Part shown: positions 36,530-48,295 of the stretch, in pieces
Layout: every line of letters begins with the position of its first letter
Position numbering within the stretch: the stretch's first letter is position 1
Source: Astrocystis sublimbata
Lineage: Eukaryota; Ascomycota; Sordariomycetes; Xylariales; Xylariaceae
Assembly: GCA_022453515.1 (NCBI GenBank)
Contig: JAJNNY010000025.1
Location: 372,001 to 436,000, forward strand
Length of the DNA: 64,000 bases
Direction of reading: 5' to 3'
Made by a program: the position numbers and the translations under genes
The notes under the pieces: generated by a model
Seen by the model: the letters and a program-made list of their open reading frames with translations, nothing else
Told to the model about the DNA's origin: nothing
The model's database searches: none

Positions 36530-38050
36530 ATCATCCTTCACCTCTTATACTTGTCACAGTAACCTAGTAGGCTCTTTAAGAATTTATTGTGGCTGAAAAC
36601 ATATATTTCAATATAGACATATGCCTAATATTCCTGGCCGTAAAGCAAGATTATATGTTGAAATGCTTTTACCTTGGAGCGATTCGCCGGTCTTATTATC
36701 GGTATCGGAGTGCCTCTCTACCTAAGCTTGGCATAGCTAACAGCACGGATATTCGGTTTGAAACAATCCAGCGTTAAAGAGCATTGACAACTAAGTACTC
36801 ATCATAAACTGATCTAAAAACTTACAATGCTATAGAATCTTACATTATTCACTGCCCTGGTAGGTCAAACGCACATTTTCTCAGTGATCACTTTGACAAG
36901 TATTTACATCAAGAGGGCTCTCATACCCAGCGTTACAAAGTAGCAGAGTTTCAACTGGCAACATCAAATGTGTAATGCTACTGTATCACACAGAAATGAT
37001 CTTTAAATATTCTATATCTATATCAAGATGCCGGTTTCAGAACTACGTCGCCAACAACGACTAGATATTTTCGGGTAGTTATCAATAATAAAGTGCTTCG
37101 ATGCAGCCGTTTAGAAGAAGCCAAGGGAATTCATTTATCCCCAGCTAGAACTTCTTCTTTCAATTTGAACTCGGGCCCTTCACACCTCACACCTCATCTA
37201 CCTATGAGACAAGCAACAAAACCATACACGATAATTTCGAGAGAGGCCCAAGTTTTTTCTTAGAGAGTCTTCACTCATCGCTTAAGGCCCGACGATAGGA
37301 AGCGCAAATGAGTGGGTTGTTTTGAGCTAAATCGGTGCCTATGAAACATCGACAAGATAGATAGCGATGCTCACGTTTTTTTACACCCAAGGCATGAGTA
37401 TTTTCATTTTCCATAGGTATACTATCAATCAATCGATATTACTGAGGCAAACCTACATTGAGCGAATTTTCCATATAACAAACATATCGCCCAGCGTTGC
37501 TCATGAAGTAGCTGAGTGCAACCCAAGATGACAATGAACAGCCAATCTCACCGAGAGGCTACATACGTACTTACTTATGGCAACGATGCTCGTACCATAC
37601 AGTATTTAAAGCAGGCAAAAGATATCCGGGATCACGAGAAAGGCCAGGTGACATCAGAAAAGACACGAGCAACACCTGAACCAATTAGATTGATAATGAA
37701 TTGAGCATATGCGCCGGAAAACAAGACCATCATACAACGCAACACCCTTGACGCACTCAGTCATTGTGAATTCGTAATTGAAATTCACATATTCATATCA
37801 CAATGGAAAATATCAAATCAATTGATTTCGCTAATTTCTTTTTGGCAATTCTCGTCTTGCTTGGAAAAGGGAGCCTATACCTAGAACTACCAAGTCCATA
37901 ATTAGTGAACCCAGCAACTCCTTCTCTCTCATTCGCTCGTCCATTATCCATTGCCGCATCCCCGGGTTGAGACGTCTTAGAGAACGGGCGAGTTCTCGAC
38001 AAGAGGAAAGTCTTTTGTCTTGACTAATAATCAGCCCTTTCCCCGTATTT
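36530..38050. other. AT-rich stretch
   Basis: By eye clearly richer in A and T than its flanks, without gene-like frames. It lies directly after the tRNA-like elements and before the 3' end of the exportin gene. Possible explanations are a mutated repeat or an organelle-derived insertion; neither is shown. Confidence 0.4.
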
Positions 38051-38383
38051 TAAACTCAGCCTCTGCATCCTTCCACCAACCACCAAGAAAACTAACTGCT
38101 TGCTTGTGGCCTTCAATGACTGTGGCTAATGCAACTAGACGGTGCTGCTCTTTACACAAATATCGATCGGCAATGACCCTCTCTCCATCGTCCACTCCCT
38201 AAACAAACGAGAAAAGGGGTCTGAAGGAAGCCCCTAGAGCCTCTCCCCAGCGGAGTGTCCTGCCACGAGGAACGCCGCAGCTTCTTCTTCTTCTTCTAAT
38301 CTTTTTGGTATCACGTACAATTTTAAGCAGGTACGTTGTATGGGACGTGACTAGGTAGGGCGACCAAAGCCCGGAGTGCGCTC

Positions 38384-38406
38384 TCACTCACTCACTCACT
38401 CACTCA
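38384..38406. repeat. (TCAC)n tetranucleotide microsatellite
   Basis: Almost six perfect TCAC units, about 125 bp downstream of the exportin stop codon. Confidence 0.85.
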
Positions 38407-38530
38407 TTACTCGGGCGCGTCATAATCCGTAGATATCCCAGCCGTCCATATCATTGCTTGACTGGTCTTTTGATGAGCTCTTGCTCAAAGTTTGAGACGG
38501 CGCGTACTCATTCCTCAGCTCTTGATTCAG

Positions 38531-41500
38531 TCATAGCTCGTCATCTTCAATCGCGATCTCTGACGGCTTCAGAAGACCGCCGACCTTGGCGCGTCGCTCG
38601 TGCTCGGCTGTCAACTTGTCCTTTGCTTCTTGCTCCTTCTCGACGACAAAGAGATCCGCGTTGTCCCCGGCAAATTCCTTCAGCGAGATGAGGAAGTCAC
38701 GGACTTGGAGGCGGAACTTTTCATACGAGTTGTTCATGGTGAACAGACATTCTACGAATTGAGTAATTTGCACCCTGTACACCGTGTCAGTTCAGAGATT
38801 ACTGGATCAACAATTTGGGGGACTGACAGTTGGAGATTAGGGAAGGCATTGCGCAGGAGGCTAGCGACGAATTCTCCGAGGAAGGTTTTGTTGCTAGTCC
38901 CGGCAGGCGCTTGGTCAATGTAGACGGGTCCTTGTATCTTTGGTGTTGTCCCATCGGACGGAACTGCAAAGTAAAAGATTCTCATTAGTAGTAGGGACTG
39001 CGTCTTGAAGCCAGCTTTGTGATCGGGATCTGTCAGAACGAAGAAAACATCCTGCAAAATCGTAATAAAGAACTGCTGGAAGAAAGCGTTGGCGGTCTGC
39101 ACGTCGGTTTTCTCGGCGATATTGATGACCAGCTCCAGACACATGTTCAAGCCGGCACCTTCAACGTCTCGGTTGTCATGCTTGCTCGCCCACATGCACG
39201 CGTCAATCACAAACTTGAATTGGCGGTTGTCAAGCTTCAGCAGCGCAGGGAAGCAGTGAAGGTTGATGGCTCTGAGTAGATTGAAGAACTCAACCCGATG
39301 TTCGGGGAATTCCGAGAAATCCTTGTTAATCATCTCGAGTGTGCATTCGAAAACGTTTTGCATGATGACAGGGACCTGATCTTCCATGAGACCCTGATAG
39401 ATAGTTAGCTCATCGATCGCTGATACACAAAGAAACATTATGGATGGCCCATCAACCTACTGTTAGTTTAGTGATGATCGTTGACATGGCCTTGAGGACT
39501 TCAGCATCCCGAGCGCCTGGTACATTCCGGTTGTAGTCAATAAGAACGGAATCCAAGAGTTGAGGGACCATCTGTTGTCGGACTGCCTGAAGATCTTCGG
39601 CTTTATCCACGTAGCTCTCAATCAATTTGAGAATCTCCTTCTTGATAGTTCGTAAACCTCTGACCTTGGGCATTCTCGGCGCAAGCTCTCCTACACGAAA
39701 TATTAGCCACATGGCTCACCCAACGTTTGGCTATAGCAACTTACCATCTCGAGCAATAGCTTCAGAAATGAGTTGACTTGTCGCACGATACATCTGCAGC
39801 ATATCTAGGTATATCCTTCCGATTTGCGGTCCGAAGTAGGCTCCAATAGACGAGCATGCAGATACGTTCGTCTTCATAATGTTGCCGATGATCTTGATTG
39901 TATCGGCGTCCTGCAAGATCTGGGGATCTTGGGTCGCGGCTCGAATGATCTCACTCCATGCGGCGTTAGGGGCTTGCATCAGCTCACCCAGCAGCCTTTC
40001 CTGCTGATGCTTGTTGCCCTGAGCAGCCACCATATACCCGCACGCCTCGTAGAATGTGTGAACTTGTTGAGGGGTCAGGTCACATGTGATGCGCTGAAGA
40101 CTCCGAACTATCTCGTCGATGAAGGCTTCACTCTCGCTGGGTTGTAGAGCCACGAAGTGTCTTCGGCATTGACGCGCAATCTTGATAAATGTATCGCAAG
40201 CCATGTCCTGAACACCTGTCACAATGGTAAGTATAAAGTTTCGAATCGATACGCAGATGACAAACCTTCATGGGACTCATGCATGAACTCAAAGAGCTTG
40301 TTGACAACCGTCTTAAGGAATTTCCAGTGGGCCTTCAAGAATCGCGGATATTGTCCCACAATATACATGATATTGCTGGCAACCACGGCCTTGTTGTCCT
40401 TGCCACGTTTCATTTCGGTCAAACCCAGGAGATCTTTAATAACGGTCACCAGGAATCGTTTTTCCGTTTCTTCGTTCATGGCCAAGGAGATAGATCCGAT
40501 TGCCCAGCATAGCACGTTGCAGTTGTGCCAGGACCACTCAGTCCCGTCCACTTGCTTCTGGAGCTTCTCGGTCATAATGTTCTCCGTGTCTACGACGTCT
40601 AGATGCGTCAAGTAGACAAGACACTCGCGAATCGTCTTATAGAGTTGCACCGTGTCGCTTTCCTTGACAAACTCTCTCACGATCTCGCCCTCGTCGTTCT
40701 CGACGATCAGGACTTCTTCGGGCCGGACCATTTTCTCGATCATCACGACACGAAGATTAGAGAGAACTTCCTTGTACTTATGCAGCCGTAATGGTAGGCT
40801 CTCTAGCAACGCTGGGTTGACGGCGCCACTGCCGGCCCCAGCCGCTGCCAGAGACAAGGGATTCATCTCCTGCATAGGCAAAGTCTGCATTTCCTCGTAT
40901 AACTCCTGTACAAGCTTCAACCAATAGTCCAAGGTAATCTTGAAGATCTCGCGGTCCTCAATCTGCGATATTCGGATAAGGTAGAAGTGACCGTGCGTGA
41001 GGAAATCGCGGTTCGGGAGCTTCTCGACGAGCTAGAAATCATCGTCAGCAGGATGTCCAAAGCAAAAGGGGCTAAGGCAGTGTAGTGTACATCGACATGT
41101 TGTCCAAAGAAATTGCACAGGAAAAGAGCGAGATCCTGAAGGAACTCCTGATCTCTGGAGTTGCTCTGCGGATATGTGCTCTTGAGATCGAGATCCAGCG
41201 GGATGATGCCAGATATAGTTGTGAGAACCTCGACAAACATCTTCACCAATTGTTCGCTGTAAGTATTCGGCTGTCCAGGCCCGTTAGTTACCAAGCCACC
41301 AATCTCGGTAAACACTTGAAGAGTGACGTTGCGGAATTCTGGAACCTCTAAGAATCGGGTGCGTAGTGTTTCTATCAACGGCGTTTCGAAGATGTATCCC
41401 AGGGGGATCCAGTTGCAGAAGCGAAGAAGGGTTTCTAGTGTTGCCTTGACCAAGGTCGGTTGGTTGGCGGAAGTCAGAATCTCCTGGCATAGTTGAAATA

Positions 41501-42356
41501 TCTGCGAGAACTCATTGCACATGGTCGTCTTGAGATTCCGAGTCTTGGCCGAGGTCATCTGGTCGGCAGAGTAGTCGAACACTTCTTCGGAAAGAAGGCG
41601 GAGGATGATCATGTTGTTCTCGCAGATGGACAGGTTCGACCGGCAGGCGGCGATGATCTCGTTGATGAAGGTGGGCCAGTTGTGCGGCCATTCCTGCTTG
41701 AGGATGGATACAAGGACCAGGTTGAGCTTGTTGAGAAGTGTTCGGTGTGTCTTGAGAGACTCCTCCGTATTCGAGGCCTGAATGATGAAGTTCACAACGA
41801 AGTTGCGGATACCTAGGACGACGGTCAGCCGTGCGCACGGCACAGGGTCCAGGGCCGTAGCACACCTAAGCATTGTTCACGAGGGAGGACCCTCCACCTC
41901 GTCATTATCACATTGTCCAGTATCTGTAGGCCCAAGTCTGTTGTATCATGTTAGCAACGAACGGGGGCGGCGGTGCAGCAGCTACTATGTATGACATCAA
42001 GGCTGGGGAGGGGCGCACATTTGGTTTGAGCAAGCTTGGAATCACTGAGGATTTTGTCGACGAGAAGCCAGGCGTCTGGGTCCTCTTTGAACTGGGGGAA
42101 TGTGTGTCAGCAGCCATGATCAAACGGGTCGGGTCTGTCGGCGCAACACTCACCTGGTTCAATGCGGTTTGGGCAGCTTTTTGCTGAGGCGGGGAAGAGG
42201 GCGTTAGCAGCAGCTCGGGCGCGATAGAAGAGGCAGACGTTCGTTCCCACGAGCTGGGAGCGGTGCTGGGACGAGGGCATGGCGACTTACCTGGTCGCCT
42301 CGGGCTTCGTAGAACGACTGGACCATGAGGTCCAGTTCCTCGATGCTGGGCGCCAT
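38531..42356 (-). CDS. CRM1: Exportin-1 / CRM1 nuclear export receptor
   Basis: Karyopherin that exports leucine-rich-NES cargo with Ran-GTP through nuclear pores. Ten exons (minus strand): 42356-42291, 42183-42154, 42091-42019, 41937-41866, 41812-41091, 41031-40266, 40215-39745, 39690-39461, 39393-38828 and 38774-38531. They sum to 3,240 nt and 1,079 residues, the usual length. Every intron is 50-107 bp and keeps frame. The N-terminus [20 protein letters not shown] leads into the Ran-binding CRIME region ([19 protein letters not shown], then GIRNFVV). The NES-groove helices include [20 protein letters not shown] and [20 protein letters not shown]. The C-terminus ends in the usual acidic IEDDEL. 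Residue 526 is Thr where leptomycin-B-sensitive CRM1 proteins have the reactive Cys, so the protein should be insensitive, as in budding yeast and Aspergillus. An Ala/Gly loop ([13 protein letters not shown]) interrupts a conserved helical repeat. Confidence 0.97.
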
Positions 42357-44274
42357 GGTCGGAGAGGGGGGAGAGCTTGGGGATGGTCGCGGCAGGAAGA
42401 AGGCTATGACGCCTCACAATCACGATAGGACTTGCAGGGACGGCAGACGGCAGCAGTGGAAGCGGGAACGAGGAAAAAACCACACTGCACGAAGAGTTCA
42501 CGACGGCTACAGAAACTCGGGAGAAAAGCAGTGTCACCAGAAAGAGAACCCAAAGCTTCGGAACAAGAAGACGACCGGGGCTAGTAGAGGTGCGACGAGA
42601 GGGATCGATACATGTAGAGAGGACGGTTGGTTGGATGGTTTGGTAAAACAAAGACTGGAGGCCGGGCGAGCTGCCCAGGTGGGTAGCGGTACTTGGAAGG
42701 TTGTGTGCAGGTGGGGGGAGGGGAACCTCGATCACGCTGCAACCGCGCTATCTGACAGCCTGGGAGGTACTAGGTAGTACCTGAGGTGCTGAGCTCCCCG
42801 GCTCATGTATGTACCTAGGTATGTACCTTATCGCCGATGGTGGGCTCGCGAGGTACTTTAGTCGCGAGCGGGAGGCTGGGCTATGTACAAGGACTGCTGC
42901 CCAGGTGGACGCCTGGGACAGGAACAAGAGAGGCCCTGCTCAGGTACCTAGGTAGGTACGTATTGTTGGGCCACCACCTATCAGCTGGTGGGTTGGTGGG
43001 CTTGCTTGCTAAGGCTCTTTTAGTGGGAGCCTTACAGCGAACAGCGAACGCCAAGCCACTTTGTGAGGGAACAATGTCGGGAGCAATGTCACAATAGGCT
43101 TGCTGAAAAAAACCAAAAAAAACCCAGCCTACCTCCTAACGCCCTAGCTCCGGAGAAGGTCTCTAGACATATATTTGGTTACAGAGTCAGTATTGAGTTG
43201 AGGGGAAATTGAGTAGAACGTAAAAGCCCTTGTCGCGTATGGTCGGTCGAAGCAACGCCGTGCCGACTGAAGTCTGGCCACGCAGACAGAGCTGCCTCCT
43301 GGACGTGGACAGTACGAGTCTATTCGTAGGGTTCCCAGCCGGAGCTTGTAAGTCAGAGTCCCGATGCGAAATAGCAACAGCCCGAACGTGGGACATCCCA
43401 GTTGACAAAAATTCCACTGTAGCAGTTGACAATACCTAGGTAGTACATTCCTTTCATAAATACCTACCTATATGTAGTAGCGCATGGGCTGTGCTTCGGC
43501 ATTAATAATCATCATCATGATCAGATGTTGCTCCAAACTTGCTGATAGCCTAGGAAGGTATTACCACATTCAATCTTGTACATATAAACAAGATGGTAAG
43601 TATAATCACCACCTGCAATTCACTACGGTCCGAGACCCTGGGCATATAGGTAGGCACATACATGCTGTGCAGTGCCAGGTGGATAGCCCACCTGCAGCAT
43701 TTCGCCAACGAAAACCTCATGCGTCGTATCCATTATCCGGCAACCGCGCAAGCCGTGATTACCAAGTCGTGGACCAAGTGGATCTGGCACCTCCGACAAT
43801 TTGTGGGTACTCAGACCGGCCCCGGGGCTCCATTGTCAAATCGCGAAAGCCGAAGACTTTGGTTGGGACATGGGTAGTTCAAAGATAAGACCCAGCAGTG
43901 TGGGCGTCCACGACTCGTCGGATGACAGACAAATAAATGTGTGTCTCATATCGAGACCGAATGCGAAAAATTCATGCAAGAACCTGCAGTGCATGATCAG
44001 ACTCAGACACACAAACAGCTAGGCTAGTTAGTACCTAGGTACGGTCAAACTAAGGGAGGAACAGAATGGCCATGTTCGAAATTGCTACATTTTCTATTCC
44101 TCTATCGCTTTTTGAAGAGTACAGTGGAGCCGGCTTAGCTCTTTTATCCAACTGACGAAAATTGCCATCGACGCGCACTGTTTCGCGGCCATTTCGTCTA
44201 GCGTACGCGATTGCAATGCATATTTCGCCAAAGAGGCATATTATCGACCTTTGTCTGGCTTGCGGCGCTATTGA
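42357..44274. promoter_or_regulatory. Exportin upstream region; intergenic
   Basis: A 1.9-kb spacer upstream of CRM1 and downstream of the aminotransferase gene. Copies of the ACCTAGGT motif occur at about 42.76-42.83, 42.94-42.96, 43.43-43.44 and 44.03-44.04 kb. No gene was recognised. The first 450 bp should include the CRM1 promoter and leader. Confidence 0.5.
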
Positions 44275-45855
44275 CTACTTCTGATATCCGCATTCTGCGA
44301 GGCCGTTCTTCAAGGCGTCTAGTGCCTTTTCAATGTCACCTCGCGCCGGGTCGGTCTTGCATACGTTAGTTCCGTAAACTTGATCTTCTCAATGAATGAT
44401 GCATGCAAGGGATCATCTCAAGCTTACCACACTGACACCCATGTGTCCGAAACGAATATACTTGGTTGCGATTTCCTTGTGTATGCCACCAGCAAAAATG
44501 ACGCCGCTGTTTGCCAGCTTGGGGAGTAGGTCCGTGGCCTTGACAACCTCGGGTAGGTATACGGCGGTCATGCCATGGGCCTGGTCGTCGGCGCTGCCGG
44601 CCACTTGCTTGAGACCGAGGTCGGTAACCGTCTTCTTGATCTTGTCCGAGACCTCCTTGTGCTTTGCAAATCTCTCGGAGAGAGGTTTCGTCAAGATCTG
44701 GGACAGTGCAGTGTGCAAAGCATGGACAAGCTGGGGTGATGGTGTAGCGAAATATGAGGGTTTCTTGGCCTCATAATTCTTCATGACTAGTGCCAAGTTA
44801 GCATACCAGTGAAGCATGACGATGCGAGTGAGCACTGCCTACTTGGCCTCCAGTTGTTCATGGATGCGAAATAAGACGCTGGTGGGCTCTTGCGTGCCTC
44901 TAGAGCCTCCATGGCCTTGCCGCTAAACATGGATATGGAAAGACCGGCGGGGCATCCAATAGCCTTCTGGCTGGCTGTGACAACCCCATCCAACTTCCAA
45001 GCATCGAACTCGATATCCTCGCTGGCAACACTGCAGACGCCATCGACGATGAGAAGGGTGTCAGGGGAGGCGCTCTTGACGGTTTCGGAAAGGTTCTTCA
45101 GTTCGCTCAATACGCCGGTGGATGTGTCGACATGCGTGACGGTCACTGCCTTGTACTTCTTGCTCTTCAGAGCCTTCTCGATCTCGGGCAGCTGCGGCCG
45201 GCTTCCGACAGGGGCCTTTACAATGTCGACATTGGCCCCATATACCTTGAGGCAGTCGGCAAAGTTGTCGCTGAAGTAGCCGGTGCTCAGAACTAGGACA
45301 TTCTCGCCAGGCTCAACCAGATTGGCCGCGACTAAATCCCAGCCAAGAGTTCCGGACCCGGAGATGACGAATGGTTGCGACGACTCTGACGTGGTCTGGA
45401 AGAGCTGGCGAAGCATGGAAAGAGTCTCGCCAAAGGTGGCGACGAATCCAGGACCGACATGAGACTCACTGTTTACGGGTCAGATTACCTCCACCGCACA
45501 CACAGCCAGAGCTCGACAGTTGGATCTAGACGGACCTGTAATGGCTCATGGACTGCAGAACCGCATCATCGAATTCGATGGGGCCCGGAATGAGCAGCGT
45601 GGGATGGCTGGGTTGAGACGACATGGTGGAGGGCGAGGGCGGCGACGAGAAGCTCCGGCTCTGCGATGAGGACGAGGATGGTGATGATGATGCAAGAGCA
45701 GTTGAGGCTTGGGGCGGGCCAGTGAGGTGCTGTGAGATAGCAGCTAGTCGCGACGCGGGGTTGTTCGACACCAGCCTCGGAACGCTGCCGACGCTGCCGC
45801 CGATGCGGGGCATGACGCCGAGGACTACCGCCCTAGGAAACCTTGAATAAGCCAT
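44275..45855 (-). CDS. AGX1: Alanine:glyoxylate aminotransferase (class V)
   Basis: PLP enzyme making glycine from glyoxylate with alanine as amino donor. Exons (minus strand): 45855-45536, 45468-44843, 44786-44428 and 44355-44275, giving 1,386 nt and 461 residues. The catalytic core begins TLLIPGPIEFDDAVLQSMSHYS. Other family blocks are SGSGTLGWDLVAANL, VTHVDTSTGVLSE, LLIVDGVCSVASEDIEFD, and VVTASQKAIGCPAG with the Schiff-base lysine (K275 in the long form). The end is FGHMGVSVTDPARGDIEKAL. Introns of 67, 56 and 72 bp restore the expected sequence at each junction. Two starts are possible. The ATG at 45855 adds 77 residues beginning MAYSRFPRAVVLGVMPRIGG, Arg-rich and nearly without acidic residues, like a mitochondrial presequence. 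The ATG at 45624 gives 384 residues, the size of yeast Agx1. The C-terminus GYQK is not a standard PTS1. Confidence 0.95.
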
Positions 45856-46950
45856 GTTCGATACAAGACCTGCATTCGTTCGGAGACTTGGCCGTGAAGG
45901 GGGGGCAGCATACCCAAACGGGGTCCTTGAAACGAATCGGGCGGGCGGAAAGTCGTCGTGATAGGCAGATCCGGCGCGGCTAGGCAATTTTACGGCAGAT
46001 GGGACCGTCGATGGGGAATGCAGATTGCAGATTGCAGATGCGTATTCCCAATGTGTAAGTCTAAGTATGTACGTGTAAGTGGCCTACAGTACCTGCTAGA
46101 TACAGTACCGAGAGTACCTACCTACTCCTGGCGAGCGTTGGATCACATGCATGTGGTGGTGACCATGAGAACTTCAGCTGTCATTCATCCACCGTGGAAT
46201 ATGCCTTTTGAAAAAGGGCCTTTTCAACCCCCTGACGCACATCACCCTGCCGGTCTTCGGTGTGTGCCAATCATTTCTAACGTTCCCAACGTTCGCAACG
46301 GGGATGAATACGGTAAGCGACGGAACTAGGAACGGTCGGGAATGATTGCACCGTCGAATGACCGAAGCACTAACTCCGGCCTCGGCAGGCCTTTGTTAAA
46401 CAGTACCTACCTAGGTAAGATAAGATCCACGGGTAGGACCGACCTAGCCTGAGATATTGCAAGGTCGCAGCAGGGGTAAGCTCCAGGTCCTGGCTTGCCT
46501 GTCGAGCCTGTAGGTACTGTACCTATCAGGTCGGCGTTAAGCTGAGATTGAGGGGCTGGAGCCTGGAGCTTTCGTGTGGCTTGCGCAACAACATGAGTCT
46601 GGAACCATGGCCGTGGGAGGTACCTTGCAGTAGGTACAGCGGCCATCGACACAACCTTGAACCTCCCGTCATCTAAGCAGTCGACAAGCCACCATCTCAA
46701 GCAAAGCACACACGCGCATCGGTTGACTCGTCGTGACCGCCGCCAATTGCCAGCAGCACGTAACTCGCACGAGGCAACGAGACAGAACGGTGACAAAATC
46801 CAGGTTCACGCATACCTGCCGAACGAAAGCGAACCTCCTCCGCCGTACATCAACCGTCTATTCCGACATTGGCGTCCGTCCTCGTCTTCCTTCCCTGACA
46901 GCTCTTGCCCATAGCGTGCGGTGAAGGGGCTCCGGCCGCGACCATACACA
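45856..46950. promoter_or_regulatory. Divergent promoter region AGX1-VPS29
   Basis: A 1.1-kb spacer between divergent genes. It has ACCTACCTAGGTA at about 46.41 kb and related fragments at about 46.11 and 46.51 kb. No gene was recognised. Confidence 0.5.
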
Positions 46951-47738
46951 ATGGCCTTCCTCATCCTCGTCATCGGGGATTTGCACATACCCGACCGCGC
47001 CCTCGACATACCGCAAAAGGTACCCCCGTCCATCCATCCATCCATCCATCTATACCATACTATACCCACACCGAGGCAGCACGCAGCACGCAAGCATGAT
47101 GACATCGCAGCTAACCCATACGCTCCCGACCGCATAGTTCAAGAAGCTTCTGTCGCCCGGCAAGATCGGGCAGACCCTGTGCCTCGGCAACCTGACGGAC
47201 AAGCACACGTACGAGTACCTGCGGTCCATCGCGCCGGACCTGAAGATCGTCAAGGGCCGCTTCGACGTCGAGGCCACGTCGCTGCCGCTGTCGCAGGTCG
47301 TCACCCACGGCTCGCTGCGCATCGGCTTCGTCGAGGGCTTCACCCTGGTCTCCACCGAGCCCGACCTGCTGCTCGCCGAGGCCAACAAGCTCGACGTCGA
47401 CGTCCTCTGCTGGGGCGGCACCCACCGCTTCGATGCCTTCGAGTACATGGACAAGTTCTTCGTCAACCCCGGTAGCGCCACCGGCGCCTACTCCACCGGC
47501 TGGACCAAAGAGGGCGAGGAGATGGTGCCCAGCTTCTGCCTGATGGATGTGAGTCTTCTTGTCGGGCGACTACGCTTGACTGGCATAGGCTAACACACTC
47601 TCTCGACAGGTTCAAGGGATATCGCTTACCCTGTACGTATATCAGCTAAGGAAAGATGCAAACGGCGTGGAGAATGTAGCGGTCGAGAAGGTGACGTACA
47701 CAAAACCAGTAGAACCAACAGGGACAGCCTCGTCATGA
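46951..47738 (+). CDS. VPS29: Vacuolar protein sorting protein 29 (retromer)
   Basis: Metallophosphoesterase-fold subunit of the retromer cargo-recognition trimer (with Vps26 and Vps35), acting in endosome-to-Golgi retrieval. Exons 46951-47019, 47138-47548 and 47610-47738 give 609 nt and 202 residues. The N-terminus MAFLILVIGDLHIPDRALDI is the family hallmark. It is followed by FKKLLSPGKIGQTLCLGNL, IVKGRFDVE, VDVLCWGGTHRFDAFEY and KFFVNPGSATGAYSTGW. The ATG at 46951 has a favourable CACAATGG context and no in-frame alternative is needed. Metal-site equivalents D10, H12, N41, D66 and H119 are present. The usual HGH motif reads E89-G90-F91, and the first His of GHTH is G117. The protein is probably catalytically inactive and works as a scaffold. 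The first intron carries a short CATC repeat. The C-terminus has a polar extension after VTYTKP. Confidence 0.95.
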
Positions 47739-48295
47739 TCTAATCGCCAGATCACGGGGTTTAATGAGACATATGAGATATCCCAAGATAACGAATAGTT
47801 TATCTTTGAAATGTAATGAGTTCTAGTCACTTGCGACTCGCTACTTACCAAAAACCACGACGACAGTACAGTAACCCGTGGGCGGCCCTGTCATACTCGG
47901 TCAATTGACATTGTATCTTCGAGACTTCGAGGCTAGAGGAGCACAGTCATTGAACGTGGGGGCTCAAGCATCAAAAAGGACTCTGGAAGGAAAACATTAA
48001 CATATATAATTTCAGTACAGGATTGGTATCATGCAACGTAAGCAACCGGGCATAATACTCCAACGCTATCTATGAATGCCATCGCATGCATGCAAGTGAG
48101 CGAATGAATACAAAAAACACAACGTTATTCCAGCAAGAACATTATTCGAATCCGGCGCATTCGCCTTTCGTAAGGACGCTTTCGCTTTTGTGTCCAGAAA
48201 CACCATTCCCAACCCACTGACCGAGTCCTTTCATTCATGATATTTAACCCCGGAGGTAGTCGAAAAAGAAAAACAAGGCGTGTTTGGTTGCTTCA
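47739..48295. other. Convergent intergenic spacer VPS29-SGO1
   Basis: A 557-bp spacer expected to hold the two 3' UTRs. It is AT-rich at about 47.98-48.13 kb. No gene was recognised. Confidence 0.5.

Larger units (their letters stand above)
21849..38530. other. Gene-poor block of 16.7 kb
   Basis: No convincing protein gene. Upstream of the Ecl1-like gene (to about 22.2 kb) it should hold that gene's promoter and 5' UTR. The rest has simple repeats (23.40-23.47 kb, 38.38-38.41 kb), a small palindrome at 35.83 kb, tRNA-like elements at 36.31-36.52 kb and an AT-rich stretch at about 36.4-38.0 kb. Open frames of 100-180 codons occur at a frequency expected by chance and lack splice-supported continuations. 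The AT-rich part could be an old repeat changed by repeat-induced point mutation; this is inference. Confidence 0.55.

Noticed and set aside
36300..38050. Mitochondrial DNA insertion (NUMT)
   Set aside because: AT-richness and tRNA-like segments suggested it, but no mitochondrial gene sequence could be recognised.
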